From the NCBI RefSeq assembly GCF_013328345.1, contig NZ_JABULX010000017.1, positions 28,080 through 92,079 on the forward strand: a DNA stretch of 64,000 nt. The letters run 5' to 3'. Made by a program: the position numbers and the translations under genes. The notes under the pieces are model-generated. The model saw only the letters and a program-made list of their open reading frames with translations. It did not search any database and was not told the DNA's origin. Origin of the DNA: Marinifaba aquimaris (lineage in GTDB: Bacteria > Pseudomonadota > Gammaproteobacteria > Enterobacterales > Alteromonadaceae). Below, piece by piece: positions 18,098 to 25,942 of this stretch (its first letter is position 1; every line of letters starts with the position of its first letter).

Positions 18098-18262
18098 TAA
18101 TTCCCTTGCAAATTAATGGGTTATAAATTTGGTGGTTTAAATAGACAGGGCGTAAATTCGATCCTAGTATAAATTATCTGCTGAGTTTGTTCTTTAGTAT
18201 CTGGGGTGTGGTTTAATTATATCCATCAGCCTGATGCTTTAATAAACTCGATGTATAGGGAA
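18098..18262. repeat. right copy of the 165-bp inverted repeat pair
   Basis: Reverse complement of 14609-14775 with about ten differences. Similarity stops abruptly after TATAGGGAA at 18262. In this copy the promoter-like sequence points rightwards, into the 3' end of the - strand gene that ends at 18271, so no start codon lies where the left copy has one. If active it would produce RNA antisense to 18271-18450 and onward. Confidence 0.9.
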
Positions 18263-18270
18263 ACCGTGTT

Positions 18271-18450
18271 CTACTCGCCTAACTTTTGATATAGCTGATG
18301 AAGATTATTAAAAGCGGCATCGTATAAGTATTTAAAATTTTGATCGGCTTCAATTACTGGATGTTCGCCTAGTAAGCGTTCTAAATTGTCTAGCAATATT
18401 GAAGCCCTATCTAATGCTTCGTGATGAAGTAATTCCGATGTTGTTTTCAT
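18271..18450 (-). CDS. small hypothetical protein (59 aa)
   Basis: The frame is open further upstream to 18573, but that part overlaps the GNAT gene. The ATG at 18450 has an excellent AAAAGGAG 7 bp upstream and gives a 59-residue, mainly helical, acidic protein (MKTTSELLHHEALDRASILL...). It has no signal peptide or recognisable domain. It lies 28 bp behind the GNAT gene on the same strand, so is probably cotranscribed. Confidence 0.6.
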   Translation of the reverse strand: MKTTSELLHHEALDRASILLDNLERLLGEHPVIEADQNFKYLYDAAFNNLHQLYQKLGE

Positions 18451-18478
18451 TTTAAACTCCTTTTTCGTATCGGGTACT

Positions 18479-18931
18479 TTAAGCGTGCTTAGCTGGATAG
18501 AGCTTGAGCTTTCTGCCGGTAAACTCGAAACCGCACTTTTGGTAAAATTCAAATGTTCGATTCCATTTTTCATCTGGTGGCGCCGTCACATCGATACGTG
18601 ACCAGCCATGGACTTGAGCAAGTTTTATGATTTCTTGCATCACAGCCTGCCCGACTCCTTTAGCGCGACATTCAGGGTTCACCCAAAGCTCGTTAATGAT
18701 GCCATATCGGCCTTGAGCAAAAATGGAAAAAGACTGACCTAAAGTAAAAAAAGCCACTACTTGGTTGTGTTGTTTTACTTCGTAAGCAAAGTGGGTATTA
18801 GCAGATAACTGCTCGAAAATTTTCTCAAAACACGCTTCGCTGGGTACGGATTTATCGCCAAATAACTCACTATAAAGCTGAGTTATGTAGTGTTTTATTA
18901 AACGTGTTTCGGTAATTTCATGTAAGTCCAT
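18479..18931 (-). CDS. GNAT family N-acetyltransferase
   Basis: 150 residues with the GNAT core: VVAFFTLGQSF (beta strands), ELWVNPECRAKGVGQAVMQE (acetyl-CoA pyrophosphate loop, R/Q-x-x-G-x-G/A form) and FYQKCGFEFTGRKLKLYP at the C-terminus. This transfers an acetyl group from acetyl-CoA to an amine; acceptor unknown. It is followed by a 59-residue gene and preceded by a VOC gene, all on the - strand. Confidence 0.88.
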   Translation of the reverse strand: MDLHEITETRLIKHYITQLYSELFGDKSVPSEACFEKIFEQLSANTHFAYEVKQHNQVVAFFTLGQSFSIFAQGRYGIINELWVNPECRAKGVGQAVMQEIIKLAQVHGWSRIDVTAPPDEKWNRTFEFYQKCGFEFTGRKLKLYPAKHA

Positions 18932-18967
18932 TTAATCTACGTTTCACTCCCTATTAACTTCAATAGT

Positions 18968-19324
18968 CTAATTAAAAAGACAGATTTTGTTACTATCGCG
19001 ATCTCTAAAATAAGCCGAGTAGCGCCCCGAACGAACATTGGGTTTACCTTCGCACGTTCCGCCAAGCGCTAAAGCTTTCGCGTAGATACGCTCAACTTCA
19101 TCCTTAGTTTTTACATTAAAACCTAACATGGTGCCATTACCATTTGACGCATCGTTACCATCAAATGGCTCTGCTACAGCAAACATAGCATCGCCGTTTG
19201 CCCACATCGTCATACGTCCCTCGTCATGTATTTTTGCCCAAGTTAAACCTTCAAATAAAGCATCATAAAATGCGACCGCTTGGCTTTTATCATTTGTGCC
19301 TAAGACGAAATATTTCATTTCCAT
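18968..19324 (-). CDS. VOC/glyoxalase-like domain protein
   Basis: 118 residues made of paired beta-alpha-beta-beta-beta units typical of the vicinal-oxygen-chelate superfamily (KYFVLGTNDKSQAVAFYDAL, ending YSAYFRDRDSNKICLFN). It resembles small VOC proteins of the glyoxalase/bleomycin-resistance group. The enzymatic role cannot be decided. An in-frame ATG two codons in (19318) is an alternative start. Confidence 0.82.
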   Translation of the reverse strand: MEMKYFVLGTNDKSQAVAFYDALFEGLTWAKIHDEGRMTMWANGDAMFAVAEPFDGNDASNGNGTMLGFNVKTKDEVERIYAKALALGGTCEGKPNVRSGRYSAYFRDRDSNKICLFN

Positions 19325-19443
19325 TTGTTTAATTGACCTTGTTTAGGTATTTCGCATTTCGTACTGCGAATGAAAATTTACTTATTTATCAGCAATATAA
19401 AAGCAAGTGCGAGAACTTGTTTTTATAGCATCAGCGCTTAGTT

Positions 19444-19956
19444 TTATTTTTTACCGATAAACACAATAGAGAACCCTTTGCCATCGGCGCCAAAGACATC
19501 AACTGTCATTTTATTATCACCCGTTAATTGATAACTGAGCTTTTTAGGAAAGTCGTGTTGTGGGTTCTCAAACACAGCCAACTCATGACTGCATTGCGTT
19601 AATTTAAACGCAACGGGCAAATCATTACTGGCTACTTTGGCAATATAAAAGACCTGGTTAGACATTTCGACTAAACGAAGCGTTTCAGCGCTTACTCGTT
19701 GATTTTTTGCGATGGAATACGTGAAACCTGCCCCTTCAAACGTATGACTACTTACACGTTGCCACGATTCTGTGATGGTTAACCGACTATTTTCAGAATG
19801 CCAATCTCCTATTAGCCAAGTTAAAGTCGCTAACGAATCACATTTTTTGGCTTTTACTTGGGCTTGGACTTGGGCTTGTGCTTGTGCTTGTGCTTGTGCT
19901 TGTGCTTGTAAAGAAAAAACTATACAAAGGCATAGTGAACAGGCAATTTTGAACAT
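19444..19956 (-). CDS. DUF6265-like exported protein with an AQ-repeat after the signal peptide
   Basis: 170 residues. The hydrophobic signal (MFKIACSLCLCIVFSLQA) runs into an (Ala-Gln)n tract of seven AQ dipeptides plus VQAQV before KAKK. The body, LATLTWLIGDWHSENSRLTI...TFEGAGFTYSI...ENPQHDFPKKLSY, matches the small lipocalin-like DUF6265 family, whose function is unknown. The AQ tract is encoded by a perfect hexanucleotide repeat, and its length change would stay in frame. GGAG is 9 bp before the ATG. Likely periplasmic. Confidence 0.8.
   Translation of the reverse strand: MFKIACSLCLCIVFSLQAQAQAQAQAQAQVQAQVKAKKCDSLATLTWLIGDWHSENSRLTITESWQRVSSHTFEGAGFTYSIAKNQRVSAETLRLVEMSNQVFYIAKVASNDLPVAFKLTQCSHELAVFENPQHDFPKKLSYQLTGDNKMTVDVFGADGKGFSIVFIGKK
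19856..19909. repeat. in-frame hexanucleotide microsatellite
   Basis: Six perfect GCTTGT units (19874-19909), preceded by degenerate units from about 19856. They encode the AQ dipeptides directly behind the signal peptide of the DUF6265-like protein. Confidence 0.9.
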
Positions 19957-20074
19957 GATGAGTCACTCCATTTGACTATTGTTATCACTCAAAATCAGTA
20001 TAGACGTGTGTTATTAAATTCACGGTATTTGATAAGCTAGGCATGCTTGCTATTGTATAGTCTGGATATAAGCT

Positions 20075-20114
20075 ATATAAAGGCTCAGCAAATAATGCTG
20101 AAACGCCTTTATAT
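20075..20114. other. 40-bp two-part hairpin
   Basis: The outer stem ATATAAAGGC/GCCTTTATAT and inner stem TCAGCA/TGCTGA (loop AATAA) are separated by a 3-nt bulge. It lies 60 bp behind the stop of the gene ending at 20174 and has no adjacent T-run. It could terminate that gene or be a structural element or small-RNA end. Confidence 0.45.
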
Positions 20115-20173
20115 CTCCACTAAAACCTCATTTTAGGTTTTGAAAAATAACTTAGCCTGTGTGTCACACGTTT

Positions 20174-20833
20174 TTATGAATCCATTGGAATTGAGCCAAT
20201 GATCTCGCCCTCTTCAAGCACAAAGATAATATTGGCTATTGGCGCATTACCATAACTATCATCATTCCACGCGTGGTTGTGCAAATACAAAAACTTGTTT
20301 ATCAGCTCATCCGAAGCTTCTTTTGAAATAGCCATTAACCCGGTTCTGCGCGGAATAGAAACGAGTATTTGTTTAGCATTTAGCATCTTATGGGCTTTTA
20401 ACATTTGTGTTTTAGATAAGATGGCCTCACTACTAAAAGAAAGCCCACTTGCCGTTAACAGTTTATTATCTAGTGCCTTAGAAGGTGTGAACGTCACAGC
20501 TAAATTTTCAATATTTGAAAATGCCTGCTGCACCGTTTGATTTATATCGAGACGTTTGCTGTCTTGATGAGTCAAAAAGATAAAGTTATCTGGCGTGTCG
20601 TAACCAAAACCAATAACGACTTTTGGTACATCTTCCGAGCCGACTAATGTTGAATAAACGGCACCGTGTTTAATACCCGCCCAATCACCTGGCTTGATAA
20701 TGGGAAAGAATGTTCTTTTCTTTATGTCTGTGCTGATTTCTTTTTCTAAGTTTTTAGGTAACGGTTTGATGTCGGAACTCGCCATCACCGCACTAGATAA
20801 AGCTGCCAGTAAAATTAATGTTATTGTTTTCAT
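20174..20833 (-). CDS. hypothetical periplasmic protein
   Basis: 219 residues with a clear signal peptide (MKTITLILLAALSSAVMA). The remainder is a mixed alpha/beta protein (PKVVIGFGYDTPDNFIFLT, ILVSIPRRTGLMAISKEA, NIIFVLEEGEIIGSIPMDS). No family is recognised. GAGGG is 8 bp before the ATG. It is on the same strand as the membrane-protein gene 95 bp upstream and could be part of that unit. Confidence 0.7.
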   Translation of the reverse strand: MKTITLILLAALSSAVMASSDIKPLPKNLEKEISTDIKKRTFFPIIKPGDWAGIKHGAVYSTLVGSEDVPKVVIGFGYDTPDNFIFLTHQDSKRLDINQTVQQAFSNIENLAVTFTPSKALDNKLLTASGLSFSSEAILSKTQMLKAHKMLNAKQILVSIPRRTGLMAISKEASDELINKFLYLHNHAWNDDSYGNAPIANIIFVLEEGEIIGSIPMDS

Positions 20834-20927
20834 GATCAGATCCCTCTGTGATGTTTATATTATTCGTAGTCGAAAAACTGGTACACAGCTTAGCTGTAAC
20901 CACAATGCCAAACCATACTATCCTTGC

Positions 20928-21317
20928 CTATAAAGTTTGTTTAGCCTTGCATATCTTCCATGCCAATAGGGCTAACAATACCCCAATAAAAATGGCAAAA
21001 CAGTCAAACAAATAACCTTGTCCGTCTGAGAAATCGCCAAACGGGATACCAAGTGAAAACGGTGCTTTAAATGCGAGTTCGCTTTCACCGCCAATACGCC
21101 TTATGCTTTGTGACATAAAGAATATCAGGCAGGCAACCACACCGGTTACGTGTTTTTTGCCAATACTATATGCCCCGTATAAAGGAATAACAATATAAAG
21201 CAGTACATAAACAATAAGGCTTAAAGGTGTTTTATTTTCAGCGCCGTAAAACATCACAAGCCCGATGCCAAGCAGCGCATAGATAACTAAAATAAAACGA
21301 GCAAACGTGAACATCAT
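20928..21317 (-). CDS. small integral membrane protein
   Basis: 129 residues with about four hydrophobic segments (about 5-24, 31-50, 57-70, 103-122) and a polar loop around QSIRRIGGESE. No family is recognised. Its ATG comes 2 nt after the stop codon of the metallopeptidase-like gene, so translation is almost certainly coupled. Confidence 0.7.
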   Translation of the reverse strand: MMFTFARFILVIYALLGIGLVMFYGAENKTPLSLIVYVLLYIVIPLYGAYSIGKKHVTGVVACLIFFMSQSIRRIGGESELAFKAPFSLGIPFGDFSDGQGYLFDCFAIFIGVLLALLAWKICKAKQTL

Positions 21318-21319
21318 AC

Positions 21320-22231
21320 TTAAGTTGGGTTGTAACCACTGGCAAGGAGAATAGCTTGAGGGTCTTTTAGCTGCAGCAAGTCTTGTAATGCCTTTGCTTT
21401 ATCCCGCGCTTTATCATAATACGCTTGTGCAATTTGTTTACCTAACCAGTAACCTAAATCTTTCGGCCTTTCATTACCCGTGCGGCCATACATCCAAGGT
21501 TTAAAGTTTGTGCCATTCATCACAGTTTTAAACTCGGCCCAAATTTTCGCCTCATTTTTTAGACCAAATTCATGCCGTTCAACTTCGGACAGCGTCACCT
21601 TCCCTAACACTTGGTTAGCGATAAAATCAGCAAAGCCTTCCGCTAATGCCTGACGCAATAAGGTGTACTTTATCTGTTTATTTTCAGGCAAACGTGCTTG
21701 ATACACATGTATAATTTCATGAGCGACAAACCCCAGTAATACCTCTTTTGCCGCTTGTTCGTTATCGGCAAAGCGGCATAAAACCTCTAACCCCAAAGAC
21801 AGCCCTTCTTTACTGGCTGTACCACCTGAATTATTTGCGCCAAATAAAATGTAAGTCGGCGCCGATTGGGTTTGAGCTAATAAAGTGCTGACATCTTTTA
21901 AAACGCGTTTGGCGTCACTGGCAATATTTCTAGCTGCTGGTAAACATATTTCAATGGCTTTTTGATAGGCGCGCGTATTTTCAGATATAGCTCTAATGAG
22001 GTTATTTTCATTTTTGATGCGACGCGGGGTAAAAATCTCAACCCCTTTAGTACCTGGCTTTAAATATTCATTTTTCAGTTGTTTTGCATCAAGCGGTTTA
22101 GATTGCGTAAATAGATCAGCAAAACGCTCGGCATCATCCAAAATAAATTCATCGGCTAAAGCGGGTTGGAATATCCCCATTAAAAGAAAAGTTAATGTGG
22201 TAAAAAGTAAAGTGAACGGCTTATTTTTCAT
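21320..22231 (-). CDS. exported metallopeptidase-like protein (DUF2268-like, HEIIH motif)
   Basis: 303 residues from the ATG at 22231. The open frame extends to 22327, but a signal peptide (MKNKPFTLLFTTLTFLLMGIF, cleavage near ALA-DE) begins only at 22231. A zinc-type GFVAHEIIHVYQ is followed 20-odd residues later by LAEGFADFIAN, the Glu-containing helix of gluzincin-like peptidases. This resembles predicted Zn proteases of the DUF2268 type. Substrate unknown. The translationally coupled membrane protein behind it suggests a shared envelope function. Confidence 0.75.
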   Translation of the reverse strand: MKNKPFTLLFTTLTFLLMGIFQPALADEFILDDAERFADLFTQSKPLDAKQLKNEYLKPGTKGVEIFTPRRIKNENNLIRAISENTRAYQKAIEICLPAARNIASDAKRVLKDVSTLLAQTQSAPTYILFGANNSGGTASKEGLSLGLEVLCRFADNEQAAKEVLLGFVAHEIIHVYQARLPENKQIKYTLLRQALAEGFADFIANQVLGKVTLSEVERHEFGLKNEAKIWAEFKTVMNGTNFKPWMYGRTGNERPKDLGYWLGKQIAQAYYDKARDKAKALQDLLQLKDPQAILLASGYNPT

Positions 22232-22415
22232 GGTTTTTATTGGCCTAGTAGATACAACACAGTTGGGTAGGAGGCAAATTGTAACGCCCGCCCTAACAAG
22301 AGGTAAAGCTTGGTCAATTAAAGACAAGGATAATCAGGGTTTATAAGTGATGGTTGTTCTATCGAGATGGCTAATGATGAATATTCACCGCCATCTCAGC
22401 TCTATTCCGATAAAA

Positions 22416-24008
22416 TCATATAGGCCATGTTAATGCGAACTTGGCTCCACCGAGTTCAGAGTCTTCAACAGTGATACTGCCGTTATGCCAATTCGCAATT
22501 TGATTGACAATGGCAAGCCCCAATCCATGACCACTATTCGCTTCTCGCTCTTTGCTATCTAACTGCGTAAAAGGTTTAAGTATTCGATGTTTATCTTCAT
22601 CACTAACCCCTTTGCCATCATCTTCTACAATCAGTGAGCAAACCTCTACCCCTTCATTAACACTCAACAGTAAGCTGACTTTTAAGTTGTGGTTCGCATA
22701 GCGGAGCGCATTTGATAACAAGTTGGTTAACGCTCTATTTAGCGCTTTTTCATCGACAAATAACTGACGATGCTCTAGATCTTTGGCTATAACTAGCTCA
22801 ATATTTAAGTCGTCATGCTGGTCTCTAAAGTAAGCCACTTCCTTTAATATTGTTTGTGCAAGGTAGCACTGGGTAAATAAGGTTACATCAGTAGCACGAC
22901 TATAACGTGAGAGGATCAAGGTTTGATTAATGAGGTGGTCTAAATCTTCAATACTGTTATCTATCGCACTCTGATATTTATATTTGTCTTGCTGCGAAAC
23001 ACCTTCTTCGCGCAACATCTCAAAGGCAAACCTTAGTCGATATAAAGGCGTACGTAAGTCATGGGCAATTGCATTGGTCAGCTCTCTGTGTTCAACAATG
23101 AGCTTTTCTATGCGTTCAGCCATTTGGTTAAAGGAATCACTTAGCCTTGCCAGTACAGAGGTTTTGGCCATAACTGAACGTTTATCTAAATAGCCTTCAC
23201 CAAATAGTGCGGCTGTTTTTGTCAGTTTATTAATATCGCGCCAAAGCGGGTAAACCCATAAAAACATAGCAATTGAAATAGCCGTAACAAAAGCGAGAAT
23301 GATCACGGTAAAGATCTTAGCGGTAAGCATGTTTTCATTGATAGAACTGATCCGCACGACCGAGTGCCCATTGGACAACATTTGATAGAAAATCAAATTG
23401 TAATCTTGGTCATATTGCCAAGTCAGTTCTTGTTGGTGCAGTTGGCTTAACTTGTCACTTTCAAGGCTAATATCGTCAACGGATAAGATATCGATATCAT
23501 AATCGAAGCGCGACGCTAGATCGTTAGTAACACGCAGCCATTGCTCGGTTGGTTGATTCTCTAACTCCTTTTTTAACAACGCAATGCCACCGCTTGCGCT
23601 TCGACTTATACGCTCGTTCTCATTGGGGTTTAGTGATAATGAAATAGCCCATTGGCTGTTGGGTATCCGCCTTAAAAGTTGCCCGGGATCAGTATTTTGA
23701 TAAACAAACTCATCTGATAACAAGGCTCGGCTTAAATCATCTTCAGTGTCACCTTGTTTAATGGGTAACAACAGCAGTTCGTAACCAAAATCTTTCGATA
23801 ATATATCGATTTCTTTTTGCCACTGTGACTCGGGAATAGAGCGCAAAGATTTATTTAGTAAATAAAAAGTGCTTTGATAGGTTTTAATTGCCCATGATTT
23901 TTTTGCATACTCATTAAGCCTATCTAATGGGCTATACGGATTGGGAAAAATCATAATGAACAAGGGTACAAATACCACAATCCAAAGCTTAAAGAAGGCT
24001 TTAAACAT
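22416..24008 (-). CDS. RstB-like sensor histidine kinase (second system)
   Basis: 530 residues from the ATG at 24008 (a TTG one codon earlier is less likely; AGGT lies 8 bp before the ATG). TM about 8-22, a large periplasmic sensor of about 200 residues with two similar-looking halves (IPESQWQKEIDILSKDFGYE, then PTEQWLRVTNDLASRFDYD), TM about 232-253, HAMP, DHp with NAIAHDLRTPLYRLRFAFEM (His about 316), and an ATPase domain with NLLSNALRYA, VEDDGKGVSDED and GHGLGLAIVNQ. The duplicated sensor suggests tandem folds. It is a cognate operon with the regulator 32 bp upstream. Confidence 0.92.
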   Translation of the reverse strand: MFKAFFKLWIVVFVPLFIMIFPNPYSPLDRLNEYAKKSWAIKTYQSTFYLLNKSLRSIPESQWQKEIDILSKDFGYELLLLPIKQGDTEDDLSRALLSDEFVYQNTDPGQLLRRIPNSQWAISLSLNPNENERISRSASGGIALLKKELENQPTEQWLRVTNDLASRFDYDIDILSVDDISLESDKLSQLHQQELTWQYDQDYNLIFYQMLSNGHSVVRISSINENMLTAKIFTVIILAFVTAISIAMFLWVYPLWRDINKLTKTAALFGEGYLDKRSVMAKTSVLARLSDSFNQMAERIEKLIVEHRELTNAIAHDLRTPLYRLRFAFEMLREEGVSQQDKYKYQSAIDNSIEDLDHLINQTLILSRYSRATDVTLFTQCYLAQTILKEVAYFRDQHDDLNIELVIAKDLEHRQLFVDEKALNRALTNLLSNALRYANHNLKVSLLLSVNEGVEVCSLIVEDDGKGVSDEDKHRILKPFTQLDSKEREANSGHGLGLAIVNQIANWHNGSITVEDSELGGAKFALTWPI

Positions 24009-24040
24009 CAATGAAGACCTTAGCGTTTATTAAATTAGTT

Positions 24041-24790
24041 TTAGGGTTGGCAAAGTTGGTAGCCTTTTCCTCGTACCGTTTTTAACAGTACAGGGCTATT
24101 GGCATCGTCCATCAGCTTTTTACGAACACGTGAAACACGCCTGTCTATAGAGCGATCTAAACCGTCATACTCATAACCTTTAATTTCCTGTACGATTTCA
24201 TCGCGTGAGACAACCTGGCCTGCTTTTGTTGCCAATAAATATAACAGCTCAAATTCAGCAGTTGATAACTCTACCGGTTTACCTGACAAGGTAACGCTTC
24301 GGTTGGCATAGTTAATCGCTAAGTGGCCGATATTAATAGCATTTGTTGACAGTTCTGATGGATTTGTATTCTCAGATTGGGCGGTTGTTCCCACTTGAAT
24401 TCGCCTTAATAAAGCGCGAATACGCGATAATAATAACCTTGGCTGAACTTGTTTAACGATATAATCATCGGCCCCTATTTCAAGCCCCATCATTTGATCA
24501 ATATCGTCATCTAATGCCGTTTGCATTAAAATAATGCCTTGGTATTGACTGCGAACCTGACGACAAACATCCATGCCAGTTTGCCCGGGCAGCATAATAT
24601 CAAGAATAACTAAATCAGGCTGTTCATCGATAATACGTTTAGCCGCCTCAATACCATCGGTGACAATAGAAACATTAAATTCGTATTTTGATAAAAACGC
24701 TTGAATCAAAATAGCAAGGTCCCTATCGTCTTCTACAAGTAACACATTATTTTTTAATACACTTGGCTCTGATAGCTCACTCAAAAGCAC
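24041..24790 (-). CDS. RstA-like OmpR-family response regulator (second system)
   Basis: 249 residues. The receiver has VEDD, phospho-Asp D64 (LVILDIMLPG) and YIVKQVQP. The winged helix carries EYDGLDRSIDRRVSRVRKKL and ends KTVRGKGYQLCQP. It is a clear paralogue of the regulator at 7903-8601. It starts at GTG (24790) 2-3 nt behind GGAG; a TTG two codons later (24784) has better spacing. A lipoprotein gene precedes it by 71 bp. Confidence 0.92.
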   Translation of the reverse strand: MLLSELSEPSVLKNNVLLVEDDRDLAILIQAFLSKYEFNVSIVTDGIEAAKRIIDEQPDLVILDIMLPGQTGMDVCRQVRSQYQGIILMQTALDDDIDQMMGLEIGADDYIVKQVQPRLLLSRIRALLRRIQVGTTAQSENTNPSELSTNAINIGHLAINYANRSVTLSGKPVELSTAEFELLYLLATKAGQVVSRDEIVQEIKGYEYDGLDRSIDRRVSRVRKKLMDDANSPVLLKTVRGKGYQLCQP

Positions 24791-24861
24791 AACTCCTTAA
24801 ACACATTTCTTTAAAGCCAAATAAGGATAATACCTTTTACTTTTCGGTTTCACCTTTTTAA

Positions 24862-25590
24862 TCACTCTTGTGCCATAACACGTAGGCCATTTTCATTTAC
24901 AACAAGCAGATATGATTTACCGAAGTCGCCCTGACATAAGTCAATAAATTGCTTATCAATGTTAAGACCTGTCGAACAGTTTTCTATTCTAAATACAGAT
25001 GAAACCTTTCCAGCTTCTGTGATAGCAGCTACGTTATTTGAATTATTAACTTTAATAACCATTTCACTACTAGCAAAAACCCTAATACTTAAAACATCAT
25101 TTTGATCAGCAGCTCTTTTCTCAATAACAGACAATTGATTTCTGGGGTTATTACCTTCACTTCGCCAAGCAATAGACCAAAAATCACGGTTGTCTTTCAG
25201 TTTATGTTTTTGCTTAGCTAACTTAGCAGAGCTATTGGTGTCTCTTACCCCAAATTCGGTATCATCATGTTGTTTATTCCAATCGTACTCAAAGGTGTTA
25301 CTTACCGCGTTACTTTCAACATCGCCGCGATCGAACTGAGATTTATACAAATCATTAACCATCAACTCATTTTTAACATAAAAAGTCGCGGTCACATCAA
25401 GTGCGTTAACAAAGTAAATATCAGAGGTTCTATTTTTTTCTACATCATCAATTGAATCATCAATATCATTCTTGCTACATGCAGATAATGCAGTACATAT
25501 AATGACTGACGTTAAAATTTTATTTGCACGAAGAGAAAACATATCGCGGATGTTTATACGGGCCTGTAAATCAGTTAAAAATTTGTTCAT
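24862..25590 (-). CDS. hypothetical lipoprotein upstream of the second two-component system
   Basis: 242 residues. A long positively charged N-region is followed by a hydrophobic stretch and the lipobox LSAC (ILTSVIICTALSAC), so it is an exported lipoprotein. AGGA is 6 bp before the ATG at 25590; an internal Met (25542) that would shorten the N-region has no ribosome site. The mature part is Asp/Asn/Lys-rich and shows no known domain; two Cys (ENCSTG, DLCQGD) near the end may pair. It may be a sensor accessory or target of the RstAB-like pair (inference from position). Confidence 0.72.
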   Translation of the reverse strand: MNKFLTDLQARINIRDMFSLRANKILTSVIICTALSACSKNDIDDSIDDVEKNRTSDIYFVNALDVTATFYVKNELMVNDLYKSQFDRGDVESNAVSNTFEYDWNKQHDDTEFGVRDTNSSAKLAKQKHKLKDNRDFWSIAWRSEGNNPRNQLSVIEKRAADQNDVLSIRVFASSEMVIKVNNSNNVAAITEAGKVSSVFRIENCSTGLNIDKQFIDLCQGDFGKSYLLVVNENGLRVMAQE

Positions 25591-25867
25591 GGTTTTTCCT
25601 ATTGCATTAGTTGCGTTGCATTTGATGGTGCTAATTTAACGTGCAAAGGAAAAAAGAGCTGTTGCCCTTTGGAGACCTAATGTGACAGTTCGTGACAAAA
25701 AGCCAGACTAGGTCTAAAACCAATCTCTTTTATCAGTAAATTTGGTGTTTAATGGCTGTAAAAAAGCGGTATTGGAAGAGCTTTTTAGCTAACCAGCCTA
25801 TTTAGAGAAAACGGCTAGGCAGCTATATAAAATGACGAGCTTTGTTTTAAAGTGATACTAAATTCAA
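25591..25867. other. gene-free region between the lipoprotein gene and the cassette array
   Basis: This 277-bp stretch holds the lipoprotein upstream region, including the phased GTGACA repeat at 25682-25697, and no ORF. It forms the downstream border of the attC array. Confidence 0.6.
25682..25697. promoter_or_regulatory. GTGACA direct repeat with 10-bp period
   Basis: GTGACA at 25682-25687 and 25692-25697, about 90 bp upstream of the lipoprotein start. One-turn tandem hexamers are the usual form of OmpR-family operators, so this may be an autoregulatory site of the RstA-like protein encoded downstream. Confidence 0.4.
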
Positions 25868-25942
25868 TGCTAAGAGATGGCGTAATGTGGGAAGCGCCAA
25901 AAGCTAAAAGTCAGCTATTGACGCCATAGTCTTTTGTTAGCT
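25868..25942 (-). repeat. integron attC site 1 (array 3' end)
   Basis: Read on the - strand: GCTAAC (overlapping the stop codon of the 25941-26396 gene), then inner boxes ATGGCGT and ACGCCAT that are perfect inverted repeats, closing with CTTAGCA. The 75-bp length and nested R/L box plan fit attC. The closing box is CTTAGCA rather than GTTAGCA, so this terminal site is degenerate. Confidence 0.7.

Noticed and set aside
19856..19909. Phase-variable on/off switch by the GCTTGT repeat
   Set aside because: Unit length is six bases, so changes keep the reading frame; only length variation is expected.
22286..22320. Additional attC-like boxes (CGCCCGCCCTAACAAG)
   Set aside because: Only one box-like sequence is present with no pairing partner and no cassette layout.
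22232..22327. Earlier start for the metallopeptidase-like protein
   Set aside because: It would hide the signal peptide that begins at 22231.
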